Notes under the pieces: generated by a model
Databases searched by the model: none
Seen by the model: the letters and a program-made list of their open reading frames with translations, nothing else
Told to the model about the DNA's origin: nothing
Part shown: positions 48,301 through 57,493 of the stretch, piece after piece
Numbering within the stretch: the stretch's first letter is position 1
How the letters are laid out: each line of letters opens with the position of its first letter
Translations under genes and position numbers: made by a program
DNA from: Blumeriella jaapii
Lineage: Eukaryota > Ascomycota > Leotiomycetes > Helotiales > Drepanopezizaceae
Direction: 5' to 3'
DNA length: 64,000 bases
Assembly (NCBI GenBank): GCA_009599575.1
Contig: VWND01000002.1
Location: forward strand, 1,488,001 to 1,552,000

Positions 48301-48850
48301 TTAGTCAGACCGACGAAGGAGCAGAAGAATAGTGGTCAGATATATGGTTTTGACATGAATGGATTTATGAAAAGCTTGCCGCATGATCAGCAGGAGTACA
48401 CGGCTATGCTGAAGCAGACCCAAGGCAAGTCACTCGCGAACCATTTGTCTACCCATTGCTGACATTGTGGCAGCATTCAACGAATTCATCCACGAACGTG
48501 AAACCACGCCTTCCAGTTCACCCAGCATTCAACTCTTCGACAGCATCATCCTGTCCAAGAAAACCCGCGGTCGCACGAGTTTCTTCTCGAAGAGCTCGAG
48601 CTCAGCCTCATTCCTCGATGATACATCAGAGCATCTTTGGAGAAGCGCCACAGTGCCAACACCAACCGCCAAATTTCCCGGTGATTATAAGACTGTGGTT
48701 TCCCGCATCCCAGCGCGGCTCGATGTGGCCTTTATGCGCGAACCGCGAGTCATCCAGGGGGTCCCGAGAATGGACATGCCTGGCAAACGAGTAGGGAGAA
48801 AGGCCGTTCCAAGCCTCCTCGGTGTTAGTGGAGCGGGACGGTTAGTGTGA
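45363..48850 (+). CDS. DENN-domain (uDENN-DENN-dDENN) protein with a C1 domain
   Basis: Three exons (45363-46017, 46124-48424, 48474-48850) give 1110 residues. DENN proteins are Rab GTPase exchange factors acting in membrane traffic. The N-terminus (MEALADYFWIAGIDSVSYSD) is typical of the fungal AEX-3-like group. The DENN core runs from about residue 240: HPLKRRFEPVLLDRYP, FPDYVPMFAFPNDINIV, GITVIVWMPL, then FRCLSIPHIVALFEFALSES, RIIFLSSHTAMLHLASKAL, YPLKWASIFIPVLPARLL and APCPYIVGIERRY. A C1-type zinc domain (GHFLVWQRNDTSSLCSIC, YKCNSCSTISHGRC) and the dDENN tail follow. The first splice uses GTAAGT; the second needs a GC donor (CAAG|GCAAGT..CAG) to join QTQ to AFNEFIHERE. Confidence 0.92.
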
Positions 48851-49638
48851 TGGCCAACAAAGGAACGTGCGATTTGGAGAGGTAGAGCGGACAACACGAG
48901 AGCAGGAAGACGGAACCGCAACATGTAAGACTATATCGACGGGAGAACCTCAAAAGCATGCGAAATGGTGTAGATGGAGTACATAGGTGACTTTTCTGGT
49001 TTCTTTGGGGGCGGGGCTCGGGCTACATAGACTCGGCATGGAGGCAATGGAGGATTGGAGGCCAATTTGAGGTGTTTGATACTTCTGTTTGATTGGATTG
49101 CATGATAGACATGCGCACGAACATGCGCGGGCTAGTCTGGCAGGCGGCGATGCTGCTGATGTCGACTTTATGAGTTCCTGCCTCTTTGGCAGTCGGGGCT
49201 AGTAGAGCAAGCTTGTGTACAACATGAAAGTTTGGAGCTCAGGCCGGTGGCTGATCGGTACATTGCCAAAGGTGAAGCTCGGTAGGCACCCTTTCTCCTT
49301 TACCTCACGGCCAGAGAGTTGAAATACTCGAAAGCCCGTCGAAATGTGTTTTTAATTCGATCGAAGTGCCTGATATTCATACACGCAACATCGTCCTACA
49401 GCCGCCTATCAACCCCCGAGTAGGTACAAACTTTCCCACCACACTTCGAGACATGCTGCACCCACTTCCTCGAGCACATAAGCACCAGACTTGAGACGAC
49501 AGTCAACAAACGAGTAAGTAAGGACCCCTTGCTACCCGACCACCTCCTGTTTATCCTATCCCCGCTCTTTGCTGAACACGAGAAACGGAAATCAGCTAAC
49601 CTCCCTAACCAGGACAGCAGCTTATCTCAAACCAAAGC
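48851..49638. other. Intergenic region with a possible spliced 5' leader
   Basis: No gene seen in 48851-49400. At 49511-49618 an ACGA|GTAAGT donor and a CCAGGACAGCAG acceptor suggest an intron in the 5' leader of the uncertain gene that follows. Confidence 0.4.
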
Positions 49639-50226
49639 ATGGCAAAGACCTCCCGCGCTTCCGCCACGGCTACTACGACGAGTCGTCGCGTTCCAGGCGG
49701 CGTGCTGTACGACCCATTCGTGACGACTCCGGCCTCGACCCCGACCGAGACAGCCGCCGCGAAGGCCACGCCTCGTCAGGATTGGATCCACCGCAAGAAC
49801 GCTTCTTCCCTAGGCGGAGCCACAGGGCGCCAAGATCGAGGAGTCGACCACGCCGACGCGAAGACAGCGACCGGTCAAGACTCCGTCCTCGCCCGTGCCG
49901 ACGACGACCACGGCACTCCCCGAGCCAGCAGCAGCAGCACAGCCCAAGACCGCCCCGCCGCCGTCGAACACGAGGAGGGGGCAGACGCAGAGGCAGAGGT
50001 AGCGGCAGACAGCTACCACTGCGGCGAGTGCCGCGCGTGCGCGCGCCCGTTCCCGGGCGAGGCGCCGCTGGACTTCGAGATGCGCTGCTGCAAGAGCGAG
50101 TTCCAGCACGCGATTCGGGAGGTGCACGACGGCATGGCGAAGGTGCGGCAGAGCATGCTCGATGTGGCGAGGGCGTTGCAGGAGATTGCTGGGGGGCCGC
50201 AGAGGGTCGTGAGAATGACGGGGTAG
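49639..50226 (+). CDS. Uncharacterised protein, uncertain frame
   Basis: I do not recognise this gene. The frame from ATG 49639 encodes 195 residues: a disordered Ala/Thr/Ser-rich first part, then a C-terminal part with DSYHCGECRACARPFPGEAP, CCKSEFQHAIREVHDGMAKV and RQSMLDVARALQEIAG, which reads like a Cys-containing motif and an amphipathic helix. In the first part a second frame (from 49569) is equally open and strongly Arg/Ser-rich, of SR-type look (SRSRRRAVRPIRDDSGLDPD). The true protein may use that frame first and then shift, or only one frame may be real. High GC content alone can open several frames, so the call is weak. Confidence 0.4.
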   Translation: MAKTSRASATATTTSRRVPGGVLYDPFVTTPASTPTETAAAKATPRQDWIHRKNASSLGGATGRQDRGVDHADAKTATGQDSVLARADDDHGTPRASSSSTAQDRPAAVEHEEGADAEAEVAADSYHCGECRACARPFPGEAPLDFEMRCCKSEFQHAIREVHDGMAKVRQSMLDVARALQEIAGGPQRVVRMTG

Positions 50227-51588
50227 CTTCGCCTCTGCGTCGTCGCTGGAGGTGAGGTGAGGTGAGGTCTTTGATGTGCTGGCTTGGGCTTGGGCTTGGG
50301 CTTGGCGTCGGCCTGGCTAGGTCTTTGGAACGGGGATCGGTGGCATGGCATGGGGACGACGGCCTGGATGATGGAGGATGCACTTGCGCTGCTGGTGCAA
50401 TTTCTCTCTGCTGGACCCGAGTTGGCCATGAAGAAGAACCCTTTGACGGCGCTGTGCTGGGAAGGGAAGATGGCTTGTCATCCGCAATTTGACGTGTTGT
50501 CTCCTCGACGGTGCAATGGCACTACAAGTCCAGCCGCGAGCAAACAGTCGCGCGAGAAGCAATGCTGCCTGCACACACAATTGACGCCGCAAGCAACCAA
50601 GCAAGCAAGCAAGCAAGTAATCTATCTGCTCGGTCCTTTTTCGCGCCCCCCTCTGCAAATGTGCTTGTCCTGGCCTTGTGCTTTTCCAACCTTTTTTCTA
50701 GAGGAGGGAGGTCCTCTGCTTCGGAACCTCTCCTCATCCATGGCAGACTTGCACAGCAAGCAGCACGACTAGTGCTCAGAGCGAAAGATGAAGAAAGAAC
50801 CCCACAATCTTGATCTCGAGAGCCAAGTTAGTTACCTCCCACCTTCCAGAAGGGGTCTGTGAAGGCAGGAGGGGGGGGGGCTGGCTACAGTGCAAGATAC
50901 TTGGACAAGAGAGCGGAACAGTAAAAAAAAAAAAAGGCTAGAAGAAATCTCGGGATCGAGAGTCCCCTTGCGACGCGGGCATATCGCCTGGGTAGACTTA
51001 CCTACCTATCTGCCTTGAAGTAGGCCAGAGAAGAGAAGCTCTCTGGGCCTGGGGCGCGAGAGAAGGATCAGGAAGAGGGGAGATGTGGCCTGGCGAGGAT
51101 GATACGTCCCTTCTCGCTCGAAACTTGATCTGATATTCTGCTTGCCGTTTAGCGAATTCCGAGAGAGATATCGGTACAGTGTCTTCGGTTTCGAAAGCGT
51201 CTTCCGACTCGAGATCCAGCAAGCCAAAATCCTCCACAGACACATGCATAGTCAGCTCATCCCTTTGAGTCCATCGTCCTATTCACCCATCCACCCATCT
51301 ACCCATCCACCGACGCGCCTACCCCCTTTCTCCGAGTACCAACGACCGAGGACAACTCGATCTTTCGATTGCACAGCTGATCCATCCTGTTGTCTCTCTC
51401 TTTTCTCAGGCGTCCTGGTATAGATGCCTTGGCGAGTGTGGCAGTCGTAGAAAGATGACTAGAACGTTGGACCTTCGGGGCGGGAGATCCGAGTATCAAT
51501 CTCGGGTGGTTTGATCGACATGGAATCTAGGCCACGGCATGTGGTGCCTCTGGTGTACCGTATGAGGATCCCCCACTCAGCTCGTCTC
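50227..51588. other. Gene-free stretch with short tandem repeats
   Basis: About 1.36 kb. It has GAGGT units at 50248-50268, (GGCTTG)4 at 50281-50304, AAGC units at 50598-50618, a G run near 50870-50880 and an A run near 50922-50935. CCAT-type repeats (CCCATCCAC) lie at 51286-51312. No coding frame is convincing. Confidence 0.55.
50281..50304. repeat. (GGCTTG)4 hexamer repeat
   Basis: Four perfect GGCTTG units just after three to four GAGGT units, in the 3' region of the uncertain gene at 49639-50226. Confidence 0.9.
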
Positions 51589-52675
51589 TCACTTGACTCT
51601 TGCCCCCAGAGCACCAGTACTCAAAAAGCCTCGGTTTCCCATCGTCCCTCTCCAGCCCAAACTCAAGATCCCAAAGATCAACTTCCCTTCAACGGGCGGC
51701 GCCGGCTCCCCAGCACCCAGCACCTCCTCAACGAGGAAGCATACCTGCTGTACATCCCCCGGCATCAACACCGGCCTCTCCACCTCCTCTCCCGCACCCA
51801 CCACCTCCCAGTTCAAGCCCTGACTTTTGAACCCCTCCTGCGTCTCCAATACCACCATCTCCAGCGTGATAATCTCCTCCCCGCAGTTCTCCAGCTGCGC
51901 CTCCAATGCCCACCTCCTCGCCCCTTTCTCTCCCGAGGGCGGCAACGTACCCGTCTTGGTACGAACCACCATGCACCCTTTACACACAAATTGGTAGAGC
52001 TTCCTGAAAGTGCGCACGCGCCCACTTGTGGGCGTCGTCTCGGAGTAGGTGACTGTCACTGCGAGAACGTGACTCCCTTCCTCTTTCAGGTCGAAGCCTA
52101 CGATCTTTTGGAGACTCTGCCCGGGCTCAAGATCTACCCCGTGCTCCTCCTTTCCCGATTTCTCCTTTGCATCTTTCGCTCCTCCATCACCTTTTCCCGT
52201 CTCGGGCGTGAGATGCGTCTCTGGCCCGAGGACTAACGGCATAGGAACATTCGAGCTTGGGATCTTCATCTCGGCCTCGATCCGCACATTGGTGATGACC
52301 TTCCCAGTGTTGGAGCCAGTGAGGATCTCGTTGTTGGCGCACAGCGTGCAGGAGAATGTCTCGCCCACATATGCGGAGCCGAAGGCGGGGGGAAGAGTGA
52401 GGAGAGGCGAGAGAATGAACGGGTCGGGCTTGGACGAGGGGTATGCTAGGGAGGCTGAGGGTGTCGGGACACTGGACGGCGAAGAGATTGGAGAGGGCAA
52501 AGGCGTTGGCAGAGGGTGCTGAACCGAGAGAGAAGGCCGGGAGAGTCTAGATATACAGTCAGGAAGCTGTGTTGTTGATCTGGTAGAGCTGTAGAGCTTG
52601 CCGGAGGACTTTGAGAGATACCGCGTGCGGCTCTTTCACCGTGTCGGCGGACGGGCCACTTCTTTGCTGTGGCAT
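51589..52675 (-). CDS. TRAPP complex subunit TRAPPC13 (DUF974)
   Basis: Two exons (52602-52675 and 51589-52546, minus) give 343 residues. TRAPPC13 is a subunit of the TRAPP tethering complexes that act on Rab GTPases in Golgi traffic. The N-terminus TVKEPHAVSLKVLR joins LSRPSLSVQHPLPTPLPSP through a 55-nt intron. Then come FILSPLLTLPPAFGSAYVGE, TFSCTLCANNEIL, and later GFDLKEEGSHVLAVTVTYSE, YQFVCKGCMVVRTKT and LEAQLENCGEEIITLEMV. The intron has a GC donor (CG|GCAAGC), a CTGAC branch and a TAG acceptor; no GT donor gives the right phase. It is divergent from the SET gene across 248 bp. Confidence 0.93.
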
Positions 52676-52923
52676 GTTGACTCGAGACTCGAGACAGATC
52701 TGTATCGGCTACTGTATGTAAGAGCCCGGAAACGCGGGTGCTCTGCGCCGGAGGGGAAAGTTGTATTGTCGAGTGAGGGAGTGAGTGTACAGAGCTGTAC
52801 TGTACAGCCTCCCACGTCCGGACCGCGCTGCATCCACAGCTCCGTTCTGCAGTCCCAGACCGCCCTGACCCTCCTCGCCCAAGCGAAGTAAATATTCTCA
52901 ACCACACGGTGCACCAGTCAAGA

Positions 52924-53644
52924 ATGGCTCAAACAGAGGTTCCGGACAAGGGCAGAGATAGGCCTGAGGGGATCGCGTTGGCAAGATCGCAAGGCCTCAT
53001 TCTGGTCATGAACACACCCAAAGGTACGATCGGTCTTATTCCCTAGATACCTATGGTCTTAGTTCGTTCTCCTTTACCCGATTCGTGGCTTGCCCGAGCG
53101 ATCTTAGACTCCCACATTCATGCTAACGAAAGAGAGCACAGGGCGAGGAGTGTTTGCCGGCCAAGATATACCAGGACGGACAGTCCTCGAGGTCTCGCCA
53201 GTGCTTGTCTTGAGCCCGGTAGAGAGTGAAACGCATATCAGCAACACATCGTTGCTGCATTACACATAGTTGGTGATACTTGGCAGCTTAGAGGGCACAT
53301 CACGCTGACTTCTCTCTTGCAGCAACTGGCCCTACTCTCCTTCGGCCGCTGAACTGGAGCGCGAGCATCCAAATCCGAAACCTGCGTCGACTACACAGGC
53401 TGTCATTCTCGGTCTAGGAAGTATGTTCAACCACTCCACGGTGAACCAGAATGTCGGCTGGGAGCGAGACGTCCAGAACCTTCTCGTTACCTACATTGCA
53501 CTGCGAGACATTAAGGCCGGAGAAGAGCTGTGCATTTCCTACGGGCAACGACTCACGTTCAAGGACAAGGACGAAGAGGAAAAAGAACCACCACAGTCAG
53601 ATGACTGGGCGGATGTCATGAACATAATTGATTTGATTGACTGA
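52924..53644 (+). CDS. SET-domain protein (putative lysine methyltransferase)
   Basis: Three exons (52924-53023, 53142-53268, 53323-53644) give 182 residues, essentially one SET domain. SET proteins transfer a methyl group from S-adenosylmethionine to lysines. The N-terminal strand is KGRGVFAGQDIPGRTVLEVS; then LLHYTYNWPYSP; the catalytic core has GLGSMFNHSTVNQNVGWERD (NHS motif) and LRDIKAGEELCISYG (the GEELxxxYG end motif). Small fungal SET proteins of this size are common and their substrates are mostly unknown. The 3' end faces the KH-domain gene 148 bp away. Confidence 0.9.
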
Positions 53645-53792
53645 TACTGTGCTACACCGGATATGGTGTTGGGAAGTGGGGTCGCGTACATTTTTCTATG
53701 GAATGAAACGAGATGTATCCTGTACAGCGCTGTACTCTTGGCCCTTACCAAAGCAAAGCAAGTACTGGGGAGCGGAATGGATTTTTCTCACT

Positions 53793-55857
53793 TCAAATGC
53801 CGGGTGGAGGAGGAACCTAAGTTGGGTGAGTAAAGCAGAAAGGGTTTCAAATCTCATGACTTACAGCGTTGTAACCTGGAGCTGGACCGGATGGAGGTGG
53901 CGGTGGTGGAGCCTCAGAAGGAGGTGGAGGGGGAGCAGAGCCGGGAGCACCAGGGGCGGCACCTGGGGCACCTTGCTGTTGAGCAGCTACTTGTGCCATG
54001 TACGCTTGATAGTACTGAACATAGGCAGCATATCCTCCGTAAGCAGCATATGGATCTGCGCCTCCTTGGCCTTGAGCTGCGTAGTATTGGGCGTACTGAG
54101 CCGCATAGTCAGCTGATGCGGCAGGACTACCAGCACCTGGGGCAGAAGGTGTCGTTGGACTCATGGCGCTGGTCGAATGTGCAGCAGGTGAGTTGTTGTA
54201 ACCTCCGCCATAGCTACCACCAGAGTTGCCGCCACCACTGTAGGAGTTGGATCGGTCTGGGGCGCGATCTCCGTAGCCACGCTCGCCTCCGTAACCAGTG
54301 TTGCCACCGTATCCACGAGAAGGTTGAGGGCGGCTCTTGAACTCTTCGTACTGCTCTCTAACATTCTTCAGCAAGTCTTCGCAAAGTTCTTTAGCTTTCT
54401 GGACTTCATTGGGATCAGGACCTCTATTCAGGTCAGCATTGATCAGCAGCCGTGCAATCGAAGACCTACGCAACATGAAGATACATGGGCTCATCGCTCT
54501 CCTGACCCGTTCCATGCTCCATGAAACCAGAGCCACGCCCCTTGATCTGGACACGGCATCGGGTTTCTTGTTGGATGTGTTTAACATAGATACCACCATG
54601 GCCAACCACTTGGGCTCGAAGATTAAATCCTTGTACGGGTTCAAAGTCAATGGGAATCTTCTCTTCAGGCCATTTACGCTAATTCCAGTCAGCAGATGGC
54701 CCTCAAGCTCAAGGTTAGTACTTACTCTGCCGAACTCATCCCGCTCAACCTGTTCTGGCTCTCGTCGACGGAATCTTCGCTCATCAACTAGATTAGGAAG
54801 TTCCTGCTGCATTAGTTCTTGGATCTTCGCAACGGCTTTCTCGAGACCTTGCTTAGAAGTGCTTGTGACGTGGAGGTAGAGAGGTGGGTTCTGTACACTA
54901 TGAGTATGGTTTTCCAACAAAAAGAGAGGGGCATCTACCGCGGCTGTTGCCATGCTTTTGTCTGGCCAGTAATTTCCGCGGGTAGTGACATCTTCAGAAG
55001 TCAACATGAGAACTCTCTATTAAACGTTAAGTTGACGGGTAGGTATAGCGTACCAGCTCCGGTTTCTTCCTTGATCTAGATGTCACGCAGCGGATGTCAG
55101 CAGGTGCCAATGAGGGGTTTGTAGTAAATGCTATGGCGCTTCCGAGTAAGCTTGAAAATCCCTAATACAAAAGTTTGGCGCTTGTAGCACAAGATACTTA
55201 TGAAAATGGGAATCGGAGGTGAGGCTTCTGTCCGTTGCAAACTTGCTACACCGAGGTGAAGAAGGGCCTGATGTATCAGTGGATTGTTAACACGAGGAGC
55301 ATTTACCATCTTTTGTGTAGAACCTTTGGTCAGCGTGTACCGGTTACGCAGGTCGTTGACCTCGATATCTCGAATGTAATCGCCATCTGCAATGTACATC
55401 TCACCATTGACCATGGCTGCACTGTTGCCTGAGCCTGAGGCGGCGCCAGAGCCTGAGCCTGCGGTAGATGGACCCGGTGAAGCAGACTTTCCACTCGCAA
55501 GGCTCAAGCTTGACTGAATAGGAGGAACATCAACATGTTGGATACCTTTCTTGGCTTGGATTTGGGCATTGATTCGGGCAGCCGCCGCAGCTAATAATCC
55601 AACTGTTAGGACGGATCGAGAGATACCCAGGTGTTCTCTTTCTTACCTGCTGCTGCTGCCGGATCCGCTGAACTTCTCTTCGCCTCAGGTGCAGGGCTTG
55701 CTGAAGGCTTCTCGAGAGGGCTTCTGCTGCGTCGCGACTCTGGCTTGACTGCAGGGGGAGAACGCGACCGCCTGTCGAATCTTGAGGGTCTCTTATGCTC
55801 GGGCTCCTTCTGGTCGAATCGCGAACGCTTCGCGGTGCGTCTCTCGGTGTCATCCAT
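53793..55857 (-). CDS. KH-domain RNA-binding protein (KHDC4/BLOM7-like)
   Basis: Seven exons (minus: 55647-55857, 55307-55590, 55054-55075, 54726-54991, 54470-54678, 53865-54423, 53793-53816) give 524 residues. The family binds RNA and works in splicing. The N-terminus is rich in Arg/Ser/Lys. The middle has GDYIRDIEVNDLRNRYTLTK then IKEETGADVTTRGNYWPDK (first KH-like unit), KPPLYLHVTST-like sequence, and a KH domain: FNLRAQVVGHGGIYVKHIQQ, ETRCRVQIKGRGSGF, EPMYLHVAGPDPNEVQKAKE. The C-terminus is Gly/Tyr/Ala/Pro-rich, ending in a Pro tail. Exon 3 is only 22 nt. The last 24-nt exon encodes VPPPPGI; failure to splice it gives VSHEI instead. All phases agree. Confidence 0.9.
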
Positions 55858-56215
55858 CTTGCGTGAGTCTCACGGTCTTGATTGGTAGGTGTGAGTGTGA
55901 GTGTGTGCGGTCCCAAAGGCGCCCAGGACTTTTAGGGTGAAAGGTGAAGTGTGAAGTGTGGTCCTGAAAAAGAATGAGGCTGAGACGGGAGGACAACGGG
56001 AGTAAAGTCGAGCGAGTAGCTCCAGACAAAAGGCTGGGCGCCCACCCGCTAGCTCCCTCGGCCCGACTTTTCGCCGAGCCAGACTTTCTGGGGTTCCGAC
56101 TTTCGAGCGAAATCGGTTCTTCTCTTTCAAGAATCACCAACCACTCAACCACCACTCAACCACTCAATTGGGGGCCCAAGGTTGGAGCAATCCATACGAC
56201 TGCAACTTTGGCAGG

Positions 56216-57234
56216 ATGGCTTCACGAGCAGCTCTTCGCTCTCCCAACACGGGCAATGCGCTCGTCCAGAACGCCCACCGCATCACTTTTCGCTCCCCTC
56301 CAACACCTGCGCGCCGAGTCAACGGCTTCCTCAACCTCAGCCCTCGCATACAAAGCCCTTCACCGCCGCGTCTACCCACTCCCCGTCTCCGACGCAGCAC
56401 CCGCCTGGTCTGCCCAAGCGGCCGTCTCCAACATCCTCTACGAAACGCCCACACCCTCCGTTTCTGCCCCGAAGCGTCACATCCTCAACTGCCTCGTCCA
56501 GAACGAGCCCGGAGTCTTGTCTCGCATTTCAGGCATCCTCGCCGCTCGAGGCTTCAACATCGACTCGCTGGTCGTTTGCTCTACCGAGGTTGAGGACCTC
56601 TCGCGCATGACAATCGTGCTGTCGGGTCAGGATGGCGTAGTCGAGCAGGCCCGCCGCCAATTGGAGGATTTGGTGCCGGTATGGGCGGTGCTGGACTATA
56701 CCACCTCGCCACTGGTGCAGAGGGAATTGCTGCTGGCGAAGATCAATATCCTGGGCCCGGAGTATTTCGAAGAGCTCATGGCTCATCACAGAGAGATTAC
56801 GAGTGGTGAAGAGGAGCTTGTCGAGGGCGAGATGCCAGCTAGACGTGCGCAATTGAATGATTTTCACCCCAGCAGGCTGGCCTTGAGTCAGGCGTTGAGA
56901 CTGAAGCATGAGCATCTGAAGTCCATCACTTACTTCACTCATCAGTTCGGTGGAAAGGTTCTGGATATCAGTACCAATAGCTGTATCGTCGAAGTGTGAG
57001 TTGTGCTTCTGCACAGTTTTATGGGTTTCGTGCGGTACTGACACCACGCGTAGCTCAGCAAAGCCATCCCGAATCGACTCTTTCATGAAACTCATCTCCC
57101 CCTTCGGCGTCCTCGAATCTGGCCGAACCGGACTCATGGCCCTTCCCCGCTCCCCGCTCTTCGGCCCTAACGAAAGCGACCAAGTCAAGGACCCTGATGA
57201 GATTGTGGACGCTAGCACTCTCCCTCCAGGATGA
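56216..57234 (+). CDS. ILV6: Acetolactate synthase regulatory (small) subunit
   Basis: Two exons (to 56995, and 57054-57234) give about 319 residues. ILV6 is the mitochondrial regulatory subunit of acetohydroxyacid synthase, giving valine feedback control of branched-chain amino-acid synthesis. ACT-domain sequence is clear: KRHILNCLVQNEPGVLSRIS, GILAARGFNIDSLVVCSTEV, EDLSRMTIVLSGQDGVVEQA, then QLEDLVPVWAVLDYT. Later come YFTHQFGGKVLDISTNSCIV and, in exon 2, SAKPSRIDSFMKLISPFGVL. The start is unclear: ATG 56216 gives a presequence MASRAALRSPNTGN that resembles the family, but it is in another frame and needs a one-base shift near 56300-56330; ATG 56256, in the main frame, gives MRSSRTPTASLFAPLQHLRA and needs no shift. 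Confidence 0.9.
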
Positions 57235-57493
57235 ATAGACATGTACTCACTGAAGTGGATAAGAAAAGGATTTGAACATACTGTTGGGGTCAATTTCTTG
57301 CAAATCAACGCATGGCGTTTGGTAATCTGCCTAGCGAAACGTGGAGGGAGGTTTAGAAAAACCTGCTTCTATGTATTCTAATACAAATCGAGTGTGTGCC
57401 GATTTACCTAGACGCCTAATCTGACCAGTCCTGTACGCCTGTTGCAAACACCCGTATTTACATTCATCCATTAGCCATGGCCCATTGACAGAA

